A model generated the notes under the pieces. It saw only the letters and a list, made by a program, of their open reading frames with translations, made no database searches and had not been told where the DNA came from. A stretch of DNA of 64,000 bases from contig CP136063.1 of the NCBI GenBank assembly GCA_032622095.1, forward strand, positions 93,539,980 through 93,603,979, read 5' to 3'. This DNA is from Siphonodentalium dalli. Its lineage: Eukaryota > Mollusca > Scaphopoda > Gadilida > Siphonodentaliidae. Made by a program: the position numbers and the translations under genes. This document shows positions 55,024 through 64,000 of this stretch, piece by piece; position 1 is the first letter of the stretch, and every line of letters starts with the position of its first letter.

Positions 55024-55356
55024 CTTTATAAACCTGTGGCCATTGTAGTCGGCCTTATTCCAAACGATGCTGGGTTCGTTCCATTCTCTACGAATCATTA
55101 CATTGGTCGAAAGTGTGTCCGAGAGGTCATCGAATCCAGAGATACTCAGCAGATGTACGGACAATTGTACTGGCGTGGGTATCGATAGGTCCTCGGATGC
55201 CCGTATCCGTGGGTTTAGTTGGGATGTAAAGTTCTCTACTAATGCTTGAATAGTTCCTCTAGGGACCACGGTCCCACCACCGCCACCCCCTAACGTCATC
55301 ATGACGCCATGCAGCATGAGATGTAATATATTCAGGAAGAGTTTTCCGGGATACAT
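55024..55356 (-). CDS. Gene B, first coding exon: signal peptide and N-terminal ligand-binding domain
   Basis: ATG at 55356 opens MYPGKLFLNILHLMLHGVMM, a signal-peptide-like start with a following glycine run. It continues LVENFTSQLNPRIRAS (helix plus an N-glycosylation site NFT), VQLSVHLLSISGFDDLSDTL, and TNVMIRREWNEPSIVWNKAD before YNGHRFIK. The order S-(I/L)-x-x-(F/V)-(D/E)-(D/E), then W-x(4-5)-(L/I)-x-W-(N/D)-x-x-(D/E)-(Y/F)-x-G, is the nicotinic receptor N-terminal pattern. Donor AAG|GTATGA in phase 0 joins to VFTVDIWTP of the next exon, giving an uninterrupted family alignment across a 14.4-kb intron. Confidence 0.92.
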
Positions 55357-55653
55357 AATTCGTCCGACTTCTTGTTTTCACGGGAATATTGTGTTGTGTT
55401 CCAGTCGTTGGTATCGACAAAAAACGCTTGCACTAAAACCCCAGCTATAATCATAAAGGAATAGCCTTAACTGTGCGCAAAATATTGTGATGTGCTGTAT
55501 CGACCACCGAAGCTAGAATCGCCTGTTGCTAGTCAAGAACGCGATTCCATTATATAAACCACGCCTTCGTTTGTGTATATACAGGGTAGTCTTAAGGTGA
55601 CACAGAGGTTGTAATTTCAACATTGATGGTCGCGTGGCAAATGTTTTAGAAAC
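55357..55653. promoter_or_regulatory. Upstream region of gene B
   Basis: Minus-strand 5' flank. No clear core motif can be assigned. Confidence 0.3.
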
Positions 55654-55896
55654 TTAACCATTTCTATACTAAATGGATTATCCTATTCAGTAAAAGTTGG
55701 AAAACTCATTGGAATTGTCTATTATTCATTTGGAGGGGGTGTTCATGACAAAATAGTAAAAGTGCAGAAGTTATAATATTCTTTGTGGGAAATGTTCAGA
55801 TAATAACTTCAACAAATCACTTTGTTGAATTTATTATCTGAACATTTCCCAAGGGAACTACTCCCCAATGAGTATTTAGTATATAGAAATTGTTAA
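55654..55896. mobile_element. TTAA-flanked MITE, copy 3
   Basis: TTAACCATTTCTATACTAAA at the left and ATATAGAAATTGTTAA at the right. Inside is the hairpin GGGAAATGTTCAGATAATAA mirrored by TTATTATCTGAACATTTCCC, shared with 12475-12853 and 59311-59578. It lies about 300 bp upstream of the gene B start codon. Confidence 0.85.
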
Positions 55897-55962
55897 TCTT
55901 CAAGAATTAAAGCTAAATCATCAAACGCATGGAATCAACGAGAAACTAGAGCACTTATCTAG

Positions 55963-56320
55963 TGCAAATATCGGTTTACTTTGCCGGAGAAGATAGAACG
56001 ACACAAGTGTGTGAAAATGATAACGTTATATGCACGTGTTTGTTGCGACGCGATGATAAAACGAGAACCGGAACTATACCTAATAATTCAGTGAAGAAAT
56101 TGTCTGTTACGGTTGTCGCCAATGACGTTGTTGACGTAATTGGTTTTTATTCCACACCCATTGACGTGAGGCACATGTATTCAACGGAATCCCAGCCATT
56201 GAATACACATTAGTGTATACCTCTAGTGGAATACAAGCCGGAACTATTCTCGTTGACGTTGTCGCCAAGAAAGATGACGTACATTACGTCGATCATCCGC
56301 TTCCGGTGATCCCCCCATAA
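55963..56320 (+). pseudogene. Terminal-exon-like coding stretch with frameshift and poly(A) signal
   Basis: An acceptor-like CTTATCTAG precedes TGCAAATATCGG. Frame 1 (to 56213) reads QISVYFAGEDRTTQVCEND, VICTCLLRRDDK, LSVTVVANDVVDVIGFYS. Frame 2 (open from 56165) reads VFNGIPAIEYTLVYTSSGIQ then AGTILVDVVAKKDDVHYVDH, ends PLPVIPP and a TAA, and is followed by AATAAA at 56350-56355. Both frames have coding-like composition (beta-strand-like alternation, CpG present) and join if one base is shifted between 56165 and 56213. It could be a last exon with an assembly indel, or a dead gene or retrocopy. I do not recognise the family. Confidence 0.45.
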
Positions 56321-56425
56321 TTACTGGTTATTTGTCAGACTTAAATCACAATAAAGGTTGCTATAGTAACAATGAAGGTGACATTCATGGATTGAACTTA
56401 TCTGACTGAACGGTGTAGAATAAAT

Positions 56426-56581
56426 ACAGAACACAACTTGCATCATATTCTCGAATCTTTTATCGAACTCGTTGCGGACGGCGCAAAGTTATATTTCGCT
56501 CGAGCTACGCTCTCGCGAAATATATTCTTGCGCCATCCGCAACTCATTCGATAAAAGATTAAGATGCGCGTTGTGTTCTGT
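56426..56581. mobile_element. Hairpin MITE, ACAGAACACAAC ends
   Basis: ACAGAACACAACTTGCATC mirrors GATGCGCGTTGTGTTCTGT. A long stem follows (AATCTTTTATCGAA-TCGTTGCGGA against its mirror) with a CGCTCGAGCTACGCTCTCGCG apex region. Confidence 0.85.
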
Positions 56582-56759
56582 CTATGTATAGTTCAAGAAT
56601 ACACAATTGTTTCTTGAACGTTTTGAAATTTTCTGAATTTTGATGTATTTCGCACAAATAAGCCAATGGGTGCAGATGGGTGTGCAATAAATGATTGTAT
56701 GAAAGCAATTGTGTATACTTCCTTCAAAACGACATTTCCTGATTTTCATGAGAAAGTAT

Positions 56760-56989
56760 ACACCCCTGGTCAAGTGGTCCTGCTAATGTGCTGTGATGCT
56801 GGTGGTCCTGCTGAATTGCTATGATGATGTTATAGGGCAAACTGATGCCGTTACGAAAAAGTACCGTTATTTTTTCTAAAGTTGTCATTTTCACGGTGTT
56901 TGGTATACAATGGTGACGCTGATGTTTGAAAAACGATATGAACAGCTATCTTGATAACAATCGATATGCAACAACTAATAGAACCCTTA
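56760..56989. mobile_element. ACACCCCTGG element, copy C (left end only)
   Basis: ACACCCCTGGTCAAGTGGTC and the TACCGTTATTTTTTCTAAAG block match copies A and B. No right end is found before the next repeat starts at 56990. Confidence 0.7.
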
Positions 56990-57280
56990 TTAAAGGTACT
57001 CAATCCGATCAGACGCTACTAAATTACTATTTCTTTGGCTTCGGAGGGTAAAAAATATTTGATTCGAGTCGAGGAACCCCACCCATCAAAGCTCACATTG
57101 ATTAGATATCGATGTTTGAAATATGTTGTTTCTATTGCCTGTGGCCCAATCTTTTCGAGGACCGCGTGCTAAAAACGGACAAATTGCGGTTGTAAGATGG
57201 ATAACTCTAAAATCAAGTGGTTATTATTGTTAATGGTAACAACTTGATTTTAGAGTTATCCATCTTACAACCGCAATTTT
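56990..57280. repeat. Interspersed repeat ending in a 40-bp perfect hairpin
   Basis: 56990-57196 is the inverted partner of 1-204. It runs into AAATTGCGGTTGTAAGATGG-ATAACTCTAAAATCAAGT and the exact mirror ending ACAACCGCAATTT (57181-57280). Confidence 0.85.
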
Positions 57281-59002
57281 TTTTCTGCAAGTCTTTTTGA
57301 CTGTTTTTGCAATGAGTTTGGCTTAAAACACCTTAGAATATCAATATTAACATAAATGAAAAAATGCCATGATGATCAGACAAACAGTATAGCCTGTAGC
57401 CCATGCTAATGGATTGAATTTTGAAATCCAAGATGGCCGCTGGCAGCCATTTTTTTTGGCCGAATGACCCAAAAATGACATCGTTCCTATTTACATGTCA
57501 ATGTTAACATCCATGACAAATAGTATGCACAGAAATTCATATACAGCTGTTTACAGTAAATTTCCCACCCCCCGCAAATCTCTGTTTTAGTGTTAAAAGA
57601 GGGTTGGTGTCCAAAAATGGTCGGGAAAAAACTGCCGAAAACGGAAACGTGGGGGTGGGTGGTTACCAACAAGGGTCGAAAGGAAAAAATAAGCATACGT
57701 GCCTGAAAATGTTTTCCGACTCCCCCCCCCCCCCCTCCCCGGTACATCCATGCGTATCAATAATAGACCCTTCCTATGTACATTAAGTATAGAAACGGTT
57801 AAGAACGGATCTCCAGTTTACTATACATGCAAATCGGTGGCTTCAAGCCTTAACCATTTAATCACGGGAGCTGCCCTGGTGCAGCATTGTAGATCATATA
57901 CCAGCAGGGGGCTGGGGCGGATAAAAAGTGCGATGCACAATGTCCCCGGGTGGTTGGGTGTCCGGATGCCAAACAAGTATTCTCCTAGATCATGCATTTT
58001 TTATTCAAATACAATAATTAACTTTTTTTAGTTTAAAACAGCTTGTATGTGTTCTTGTCTTCTCTGGTGTGTAGAAATGAAGCACTGAAAGTAGTTTTCA
58101 CCCCTTGATATATAGGACTGGTGATAACATTGGTGAAATTCACTGCGGGTAGATATCTCTGTGAACAGAAACATATGCATATGTAATAATTGTCTTTGAT
58201 CAAGATATGTACACCACATATGTTTATTTGCTGCTTATTTCTCCCATAAACTATCAGAGAGTATATGCATGCTTGCAAATATGTCACTATGATGCTTGGT
58301 ATGTTGTTGCTGCGAATGAATGGTGTTGGTTGTGACCTATAGCTCGTCTGATCTGTCAACATGGTTATTTAAAATTTGTGACAATAATGTTAATTTATAT
58401 CACAGGTTTATCACATTGCATATATATGCAGACCGCTACTACCGTACAACAGTAAGGACAAGGGTATAATGTTGCAATAATACGACCAGTTGACAGTTAC
58501 CGATTCATGAGAAAAAAGAGTTGCATTTGTGATTGCACTGCTGTGTGGTGATGTGTTTGGACAAGATCCCTTAACTTAATCACGCAAAAGAAATGGAACA
58601 CCAAAGGTAACCCATTTTCTCGAAATTTGAATCAGTAACTTTCAACATTCGGTGCAATTGTATTGTAAGATTATGCCAGGACAAGATTGTAGTAGCTTAT
58701 ATATTTATAGAAATAATTAGGTTGATCAAAATGGTTAATAATATCAAAAGAACACAAAAGACCAGCCATTTTGTTTCATAGCAGCTATATAGATTGCTTG
58801 TAAATCTTGTTCAGTGGATTAATTAGGAAGTAACAATAATTGCGGTTAATAAAAACAAAAACCTGGTTGGAATAGGAGTTGGACGCCTATAAATGGACCG
58901 AGTTTGGAAATGGATAGGGGTGGGTGTCAAAAATTGCATAAATAAAAAATACACGGAAGAGTGGGTTGGCATCCTAAATTTCGGAAAGCAAAAAAATTCA
59001 AC
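57281..59002. other. Intergenic sequence with YY1-like motif and poly-C
   Basis: CAAGATGGCCGCTGGCAGCC near 57428 resembles a YY1 site, and a poly-C run lies at 57722-57735. ORFs here show no domains. Confidence 0.4.
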
Positions 59003-59118
59003 CTTGTGTATGCACTTTTTATCCGCCCCTTGTGTATGCACTTTTTATCCGCCCCTTGTGTATGCACTTTTTATCCGCCCCCTTGTGTATACACTTTTTA
59101 TCCACCCCCCCCCCCCCC
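59003..59118. repeat. 27-bp minisatellite ending in poly-C
   Basis: Four units of CTTGTGTATGCACTTTTTAT-CCGCCCC, the last grading into a C run. A period of nine codons creates repetitive ORFs (HFLSAPCVC), not considered genes. Confidence 0.95.
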
Positions 59119-59310
59119 TTTATCAACCCCTTGCTTTATTCGGGACGAACTATTGTGTAATAAACATTCGACAATGACTCCCAATAATAGTGACTGCATG
59201 TACATGTATTTGCACGTAACGCTATTTTTGACTTTTTCTTATGCAATTTATTAAGATAACTAATTTTCGCATGGTGATTTGCTATTCTCATAGGAGTTTT
59301 CCATGTCACT
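59119..59310. other. Short spacer
   Basis: No supported feature. Confidence 0.4.
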
Positions 59311-59578
59311 TCAACCATTTCTATACTATTATACTCATTGACGAGTAGTTATGTCCCTTATGAAATTTTAACATAGTTCGTTTGTTGAACTTATTATCTG
59401 AACATTTCCAACCAATGAATATGAGTCATTCTTCTCTTGTACTATATTTTTCTATCTGACGCAGTTGTCTGACGTCTGCTTTTATTACATGAGCATCCTT
59501 CCAAATGAATAGTAGACCGTTCCAATGTATACTTTAATAAATAAATGGGAGAATCCATTTAGAATAGAAATGGTTAAC
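59311..59578. mobile_element. TTAA-flanked MITE, copy 4
   Basis: TCAACCATTTCTATACTATT at the left, GGGAGAATCCATTTAGAATA then GAAATGGTTAA at the right. It shares TTCGTTTGTTGAACTTATTA and the CCGTTCCAATGTATACTT block with 12587-12853. Confidence 0.85.
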
Positions 59579-60510
59579 ACACTCGTGTTGTTTATTTGTT
59601 CACCTCGGTGTCACCTTAACTGCTGCCTGTTGTTGCCAGAAATTACTAATCTGTGTTGTTTCGATCTGTGAGGCCTTAATTGTGTGTTAACCTATAAGAA
59701 CACGCTTTCAATAAAACTCCATCTTCTATCGATGTACACCAGTATATAGCATAATCTGCGTCAGAATTTATTAAGTCTTCGATCCCCTATCCCTAGAATT
59801 GCGAGGATGGGACCATTTCATTCAAGGAAGATCTTCTGATAAACACGACATCAATATTCGCTCAACTGTACTAAATTAGCTATTGTTCTTTTGTCGGAAT
59901 TAAATTAATAATTCTCAAGCCTACTACAATCAAATGTTTAATTGATGCGAAACACTCCGCCGAGGTCCGTACTATATTATCGTTTTATAATGTCACCTGG
60001 TTGGATTGACCAATGAGGACGCCCCATTGGCAGAGGCATATCAGGAGACATCGGGTCTTCATCTTTGTATAGCCCGTCCCATATGGAATCCATATCCCCC
60101 CTCAGGGTTCCCATATGGGGTCGATGTCCGCCATTTTGTTTTTCATGGAACTCTGCCGCCTCGGGTATATTTCGGTGTATTTTGGCGCCAAGAAAAGGGA
60201 TATCTGTCGGAAATCAAGTTCTGTCAATTTAAAGACATAGTACCATATACCAAAACCTGCATGTGATATATTTGAGAAATTCTAAACACTCATAAATTAA
60301 CTATCAAACTCAAGTTTGTTGTCCTGCTTCTGGTGATTAGCCATTGACTCAATGCGTTGACGTTCAGCGCCCATGACGCGTCACTGTGACGTTACATAAG
60401 TTAATAGCCATAGAGAACAAATTTACTTACTGGCAGGTAATGAACTTCGTATAAGTAATTCAAATTCTCACACGGAAAACATGATATGTTGGTGACATGA
60501 TAAAATCGTT
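59579..60510. other. Sequence with a possible YY1-type promoter word
   Basis: CCGCCATTTTG at about 60129 is followed by ATGGAACTCTGCCGCC and a 36-codon frame ending TAG near 60240. It might be a transcription start with a short first exon; evidence is thin. Confidence 0.25.
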
Positions 60511-60517
60511 ACCAGGC

Positions 60518-60568
60518 TCGTTGTTGTCGGCTACGGTGACATATGACACCGTATCCGGCAACAACTCA
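60518..60568. repeat. Hairpin, GTTGTTG...CAACAAC
   Basis: GTTGTTGTCGGCTACGGTG is mirrored by CACCGTATCCGGCAACAAC with an 8-base loop. Confidence 0.8.
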
Positions 60569-61670
60569 CCCTGTAACTTATAATACGCCCTGTCACTAAC
60601 TCGTTGCCATATTGGGTCCACCTGGGCTCAATACTATGAACAATTTTATACGTGTAAATAGAAATAGTATTTACAAATTTGTAATATGTGTCAAATATCA
60701 CAGTGGTTTCATGATACAGGGGAAATTGAGCCGCTTTATTTGTACACTAATTTATGAATATACAAACATATTATTAATAGTTTAATAGTTAATTATTATC
60801 GTCTCCCGACCATACCATTTCGGTCTAATAGGGACACGACGACGCGAGGGGTGACAGGTATGGTGTTGGAAGGCTTTGTGGGTGCCCCCAATTTGGTCAA
60901 AATAATTAAGCAGTTGGAAATTTCACACCGATAGGCTGACCCAAAAATTGAACACCACATACAAGCTCACATTGTCCTCGGTGTTTAATTTCACCGAATA
61001 TGTTGTTACTTTTTCAGTTGAGGGGAGGGGTGTCCACATCTAAATTTCATATGCACCCGATATGCTACGTATGTTAGGGATATAAAGTATTGTTATACTT
61101 TAGACTGGGAGAGGGGTGAAACCCCTAAAACGTAGGAAAAAATAACTCACCACTCTGCCCCCATTCACCCTTTACCAGTGTTGTCTGAATACATATAGGT
61201 CAAATTGGGAGGACATGTGGAAATTAAAAGAACTGACACAATTACTATGGGAAAGTTACAACGCGTGCTATTATTTTGTGATTAGTGATATCGCCGATAC
61301 TATGAACAAAATCCAGCAAATTTCACAAAGATCAACTATTAATTATTGTAGATTGCTAACTGGCGACGTGTCCCCTGTGAGTGACTCACATTATATTGAA
61401 TCACGGCAGGCAAAGTTACAAAAGAATTAACCAATCACAAGTTGAGAGGTTGGTCGCTTATCAGAGCTATGCAATCGGTACACGGATTGCTAAGTTGATG
61501 ACCACTTGTCTGCGCAAAGTTAACCAATAAATTGTCGTTTGTAAATTGTGTATGTAAGTACAAATCTTTGTGATATTGAGTACTACGACCAAATTGGTAT
61601 CATTGTCTTCACAAATTTGTGAAAACCAAATATTATTTTGATGGTACAACTTTATATATATTGTGCCCAT
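60569..61670. other. Intergenic sequence
   Basis: A 71-codon plus ORF (61215-61430) has no recognisable domain. 60840-60990 shares TTGGAAATTTCACACC words with the repeats at 62340-62400. Confidence 0.35.
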
Positions 61671-61915
61671 CATATAATATCAAACTGAATCGCCCCTCTT
61701 ATCATAACATATCGAGGCAGGGACGTGGCTCCGTTTTATCAGGGGTGTCCACCACAGGATCGAAGCAGGGACGTGCTAATTTCAGGCTCTCAGTTGTATG
61801 AGGGGTGGTCATTCTATAATTTCAAACTGCTCCGATATCTTATAATATATCGAGACAGGCACGTGGCTATATGGGCCCCGTTTGGTGATGGGGTATCCAT
61901 CCTGTAATTTCAATA
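61671..61915. repeat. Tandem repeat, ATATCGAGGCAGGGACGTGG unit
   Basis: About three units of 70-110 bp with ATATCGAG-CAGG-ACGTGGCT, a TGAGGGGTGTCCA-type word and TATAATTTCAAACTG. Confidence 0.6.
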
Positions 61916-62185
61916 TGCACCATTTGAACCAAAACAAAATGCCTATAAATTCCACATAGGAATGGAATCATATATCAAGAGGCGAGTATTTTTCTACGCT
62001 GATAACAAAAGTTAGTCAATATGACTAACATAGGATAGTCAGAAGTTATTCCCCAGGATGACTAACTTAGTTTAGTCAACATGACTGAGGCATAACATTA
62101 GTTAAAAATTACTAGGGCGATGTTAGTCATAACGACAAAGAAATGGGGACTCAAAACGACTAATTAGTCAAAATGGCCAAGATTG
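61916..62185. repeat. TTAGTC-rich stretch
   Basis: At least eight occurrences of TTAGTC or GACTAA in about 170 bp (62010-62180), in both orientations, without a fixed period. Confidence 0.55.
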
Positions 62186-62269
62186 AATCATAACTTTTTT
62201 AGTCACCGGGAAGGCGAAACTGTAAGTTGGTGGAAATTTTGTTCAAATAATTCCAATACTCAGAGAGTA

Positions 62270-62329
62270 TTTGACCACCCCCCCCCCCCCCACCGGTCAC
62301 CACGACCGGTGGGGGGGGGGGTGGTCAAA
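62270..62329. repeat. Poly-C/poly-G hairpin
   Basis: TTTGACCAC, 14 C, ACCGGTC, a short loop, GACCGGT, 11 G, then GTGGTCAAA. An inverted repeat combining C-run and G-run arms. Confidence 0.95.
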
Positions 62330-63030
62330 TTTTCAACAGTTGGATATTTCATACCTGCCAAAATATTAGTTGGAAATTTCACACCAACAATAGGTTGAAA
62401 ATGTTCTAGTAGTTTGATTTTCAAGCATGCAATTAATTGGGGGGAATTAATTGTTTTTGGACCAATATTTGCATATTTTCCTATTTTTTGTCAAAATTTT
62501 GGACTGAAATGGTCATCAGTAGGAACTTTTCCAACCTTAGGGGGGTGACAGGATGGAAATTTTCAACAGTTGGAAAGTTGTGTCCTGGTCCCTCCCCTGT
62601 GGCCAGTCAAAAACTGCTAGTTAATTAAAAAAAAAAATATTGTCATACATTTGGTCAACATTGTCATTGGAATTGTCATCAGTTGGAAATTTTCCAACCT
62701 AAGTGGGAGTGTCAGGTTTGAAATTTCCAACTCTAGGAAGGCTTGAGGCTAGTCTAGATGCTAGGATTTTGCGATTTTCTTGTTCAGATCAATTTTTTTT
62801 CGCACACATTGTCCCTCCCACGTGGCCAATACAAAACTGCTAATTAGTTTAACAAAACAATATTCTACTACATTTGGTCAAACTTGTGGACTGAAATGGT
62901 CATCAGTTTGAGAATTTTCCAATCTGAGAGGGGGGGTATGAGGTTTGAAATTTCCAACACTATAGGAAAGCTTCAGTTGACGCCAGTCCAGATGCTAGGA
63001 TTTGCGATTTTCTTTGTAGGCCTATAGTTT
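62330..63030. repeat. Three diverged copies of the TTGGAAA repeat
   Basis: Units begin near 62464, 62645 and 62870. Each has TTTGGTCAAA-TTGGACTGAAATGGTCATCAG, TTTTCCAACCT, a G-rich word, TTTGAAATTTCCAAC, and (units 2 and 3) GTC-AGATGCTAGGATTT-GCGATTTTCTT. Related to 7135-7345 and 8200-8320. Confidence 0.75.
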
Positions 63031-63679
63031 TAAAAATATTCTCACACCGGGTCGAACAACCATGGTAAGCCCGGTGTGTCCTGGTCTTTTGCCCGTAGCC
63101 GTGTGTATTTGTCTCTAGTTAGACCACTAGATGTTAGGATTTATGCAATTTTTCAGGTTAAAATACTTGAATATTCTCATACCGGCAATATAGAACCATG
63201 GTTTATTAATATATAGAATATTGTGCAAGGGGGGGGGGGTGCAAATGGAATTATGCAAAACGTGTGTCTGGTCTGATTTTGATTCAATGGGGGGGGGGGG
63301 TGCAGTTGGAATTTCCCAAGGTGGACGTCCCTGCCAATACTTGACCAAATTATATATAATCCAGCATCAGAAACCCCGAGTTGAAAGCAGGACAGACTTT
63401 CAATCAATTCTCCAAAACACAGTTTGTGGTATATGTCTGTATAACTGGTTCATTTTCCGACATGTCTGTTGTGTCTATGGAATAAGAACCTTTTATCCAA
63501 ATAAGTTAGCATTTGGTGTGAGAGTGAAGTTCTGGTTTATATGTTAGACCTGTTTGGGGGGCGAGACAAACAACCCAACCCCCTTGTCCCTGCGGGTTTT
63601 ACTTGAGATGGATAGCTCACAATAGCTAAATGCAGTATATATACACGGAGTAGAAATAAATCGGACAAACTTCACTCAC
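63031..63679. other. Repeat-derived sequence with G runs
   Basis: Poly-G runs near 63231-63239 and 63290-63300. A 108-codon plus ORF (63221-63547) reads through G runs and repeats and is not called. Confidence 0.4.
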
Positions 63680-63772
63680 CGTTAACACTCTTGGAGATAT
63701 CGCTGATTATTCTGAGCACATGTAACATGCTGATGTTGGCTATGGACACTCCGTTTATATCAATCACCAATG
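63680..63772 (-). CDS. Partial PDZ-domain exon
   Basis: Minus-strand frame: LVIDINGVSIANISMLHVLR then IISDISKSVN, ending at a strong donor AACG|GTGAGT. The I-x-I-N-G-V-x-I-x-x-x-S-x-x-x-V-L-x-(I/L)-I pattern is the beta-D to alpha-B half of a PDZ domain, a peptide-binding module of scaffold proteins. Directly upstream, LTNIGD (expected before the I-x-I-N-G strand as L-x-x-G-D) is in another frame, with a stop in the PDZ frame and no AG acceptor between. So it is either frameshifted or a decayed copy. Confidence 0.45.
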
Positions 63773-64000
63773 TTGGTCAGAGACGTTGTGACACATAAGG
63801 ATTGGTGGCGACTCCCCTCCCTATTCCGAACAGTTATAACGTGCCAGGCATCGTGTTCCCAAGCCCCTATCGCCATGTCCCTGTTTATTTCCATTGCTAA
63901 AACATCCCTGCGTATCAGAGATGGCTACATGATAGGGTTTAATGGTGTGGAAATCGACAATTTATATTTGAAACCCTATACTCGAAGACCTTCTAAACAC
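63773..64000. other. Upstream side of the PDZ-like exon
   Basis: Contains the out-of-frame GD portion of the PDZ-like sequence and a CCCCTATCGCCATGTCCCTG word resembling 8735-8752. No further exon recognised. Confidence 0.35.

Noticed and set aside
60006-60266. 86-codon plus ORF
   Set aside because: No domain signature. A YY1-like word inside suggests a possible promoter rather than this frame.
1-64000. tRNA genes, CRISPR arrays, bacterial operons or phage genes
   Set aside because: I looked for A/B-box tRNA signals, regularly spaced identical repeats with unique spacers, and dense same-strand ORFs; none was found. The regularly spaced arrays have diverged units and no spacers.

Overview
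The window is eukaryotic, intron-rich and AT-rich nuclear DNA from an invertebrate animal. A lophotrochozoan, most likely a mollusc, fits best. The reasons are: a Reeler-plus-DOMON gene and a divergent nicotinic-type Cys-loop receptor gene, both split by long introns; many fold-back elements, miniature inverted-repeat transposons and minisatellites; decayed non-LTR retrotransposons; and frequent TACATGTA-like words. There are no bacterial operons and no recognisable tRNA or rRNA genes. The phylum is an inference, not a proof.

Two genes can be rebuilt exon by exon, both on the minus strand. Gene A (26467 down to 6906, continuing beyond the window start) encodes a signal peptide, a complete Reeler domain (four exons) and a DOMON domain (three exons). 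This is the architecture of ferric-chelate-reductase-1-like proteins; any cytochrome b561 part would lie outside the window. Its second DOMON exon (12864-12982) is one base short of keeping frame, and a TTAA-flanked miniature transposon sits eleven bases past its donor. Gene B (55356 down to 37858) is a nicotinic acetylcholine receptor-like subunit. One exon carries the signal peptide and the start of the ligand-binding domain. After a 14.4-kb intron a second carries the rest of that domain and TM1-TM3, and a third carries TM4. It keeps the Cys-loop but lacks the canonical loop B tryptophan and the loop C cysteine pair.

Weaker gene evidence: a probable bidirectional promoter with a 13-codon first exon (32666-32990, plus strand); a terminal-exon-like stretch with a poly(A) signal and a frameshift (55963-56320, plus strand); a PDZ-domain half exon (63680-63772, minus strand); and a 26-codon minus-strand ORF at 35281-35361.

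Most of the rest is repeats. These include a 2.3-kb palindrome next to a decayed cysteine-rich transposon-associated gene (2432-5903), tandem arrays at 8.5-13.5 kb, a 3.8-kb fold-back element with a 9-bp direct repeat in intron 1 of gene A (21777-25588), nested palindromes (27738-28190, 30415-31244), a 43-bp minisatellite of about 20 units (36531-37388), and a head-to-tail stack of interspersed elements with internal 121-bp repeats (45690-47905, again at 54011-54690). A TA-flanked hairpin transposon family is present in four states. One copy (48163-48366) interrupts a repeat whose uninterrupted partner lies at 42156-42570, giving a direct before/after comparison. I see no CRISPR array or prokaryote-type defence locus. 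The most informative material is this record of hairpin-transposon insertion and decay around two nervous or redox-type genes.
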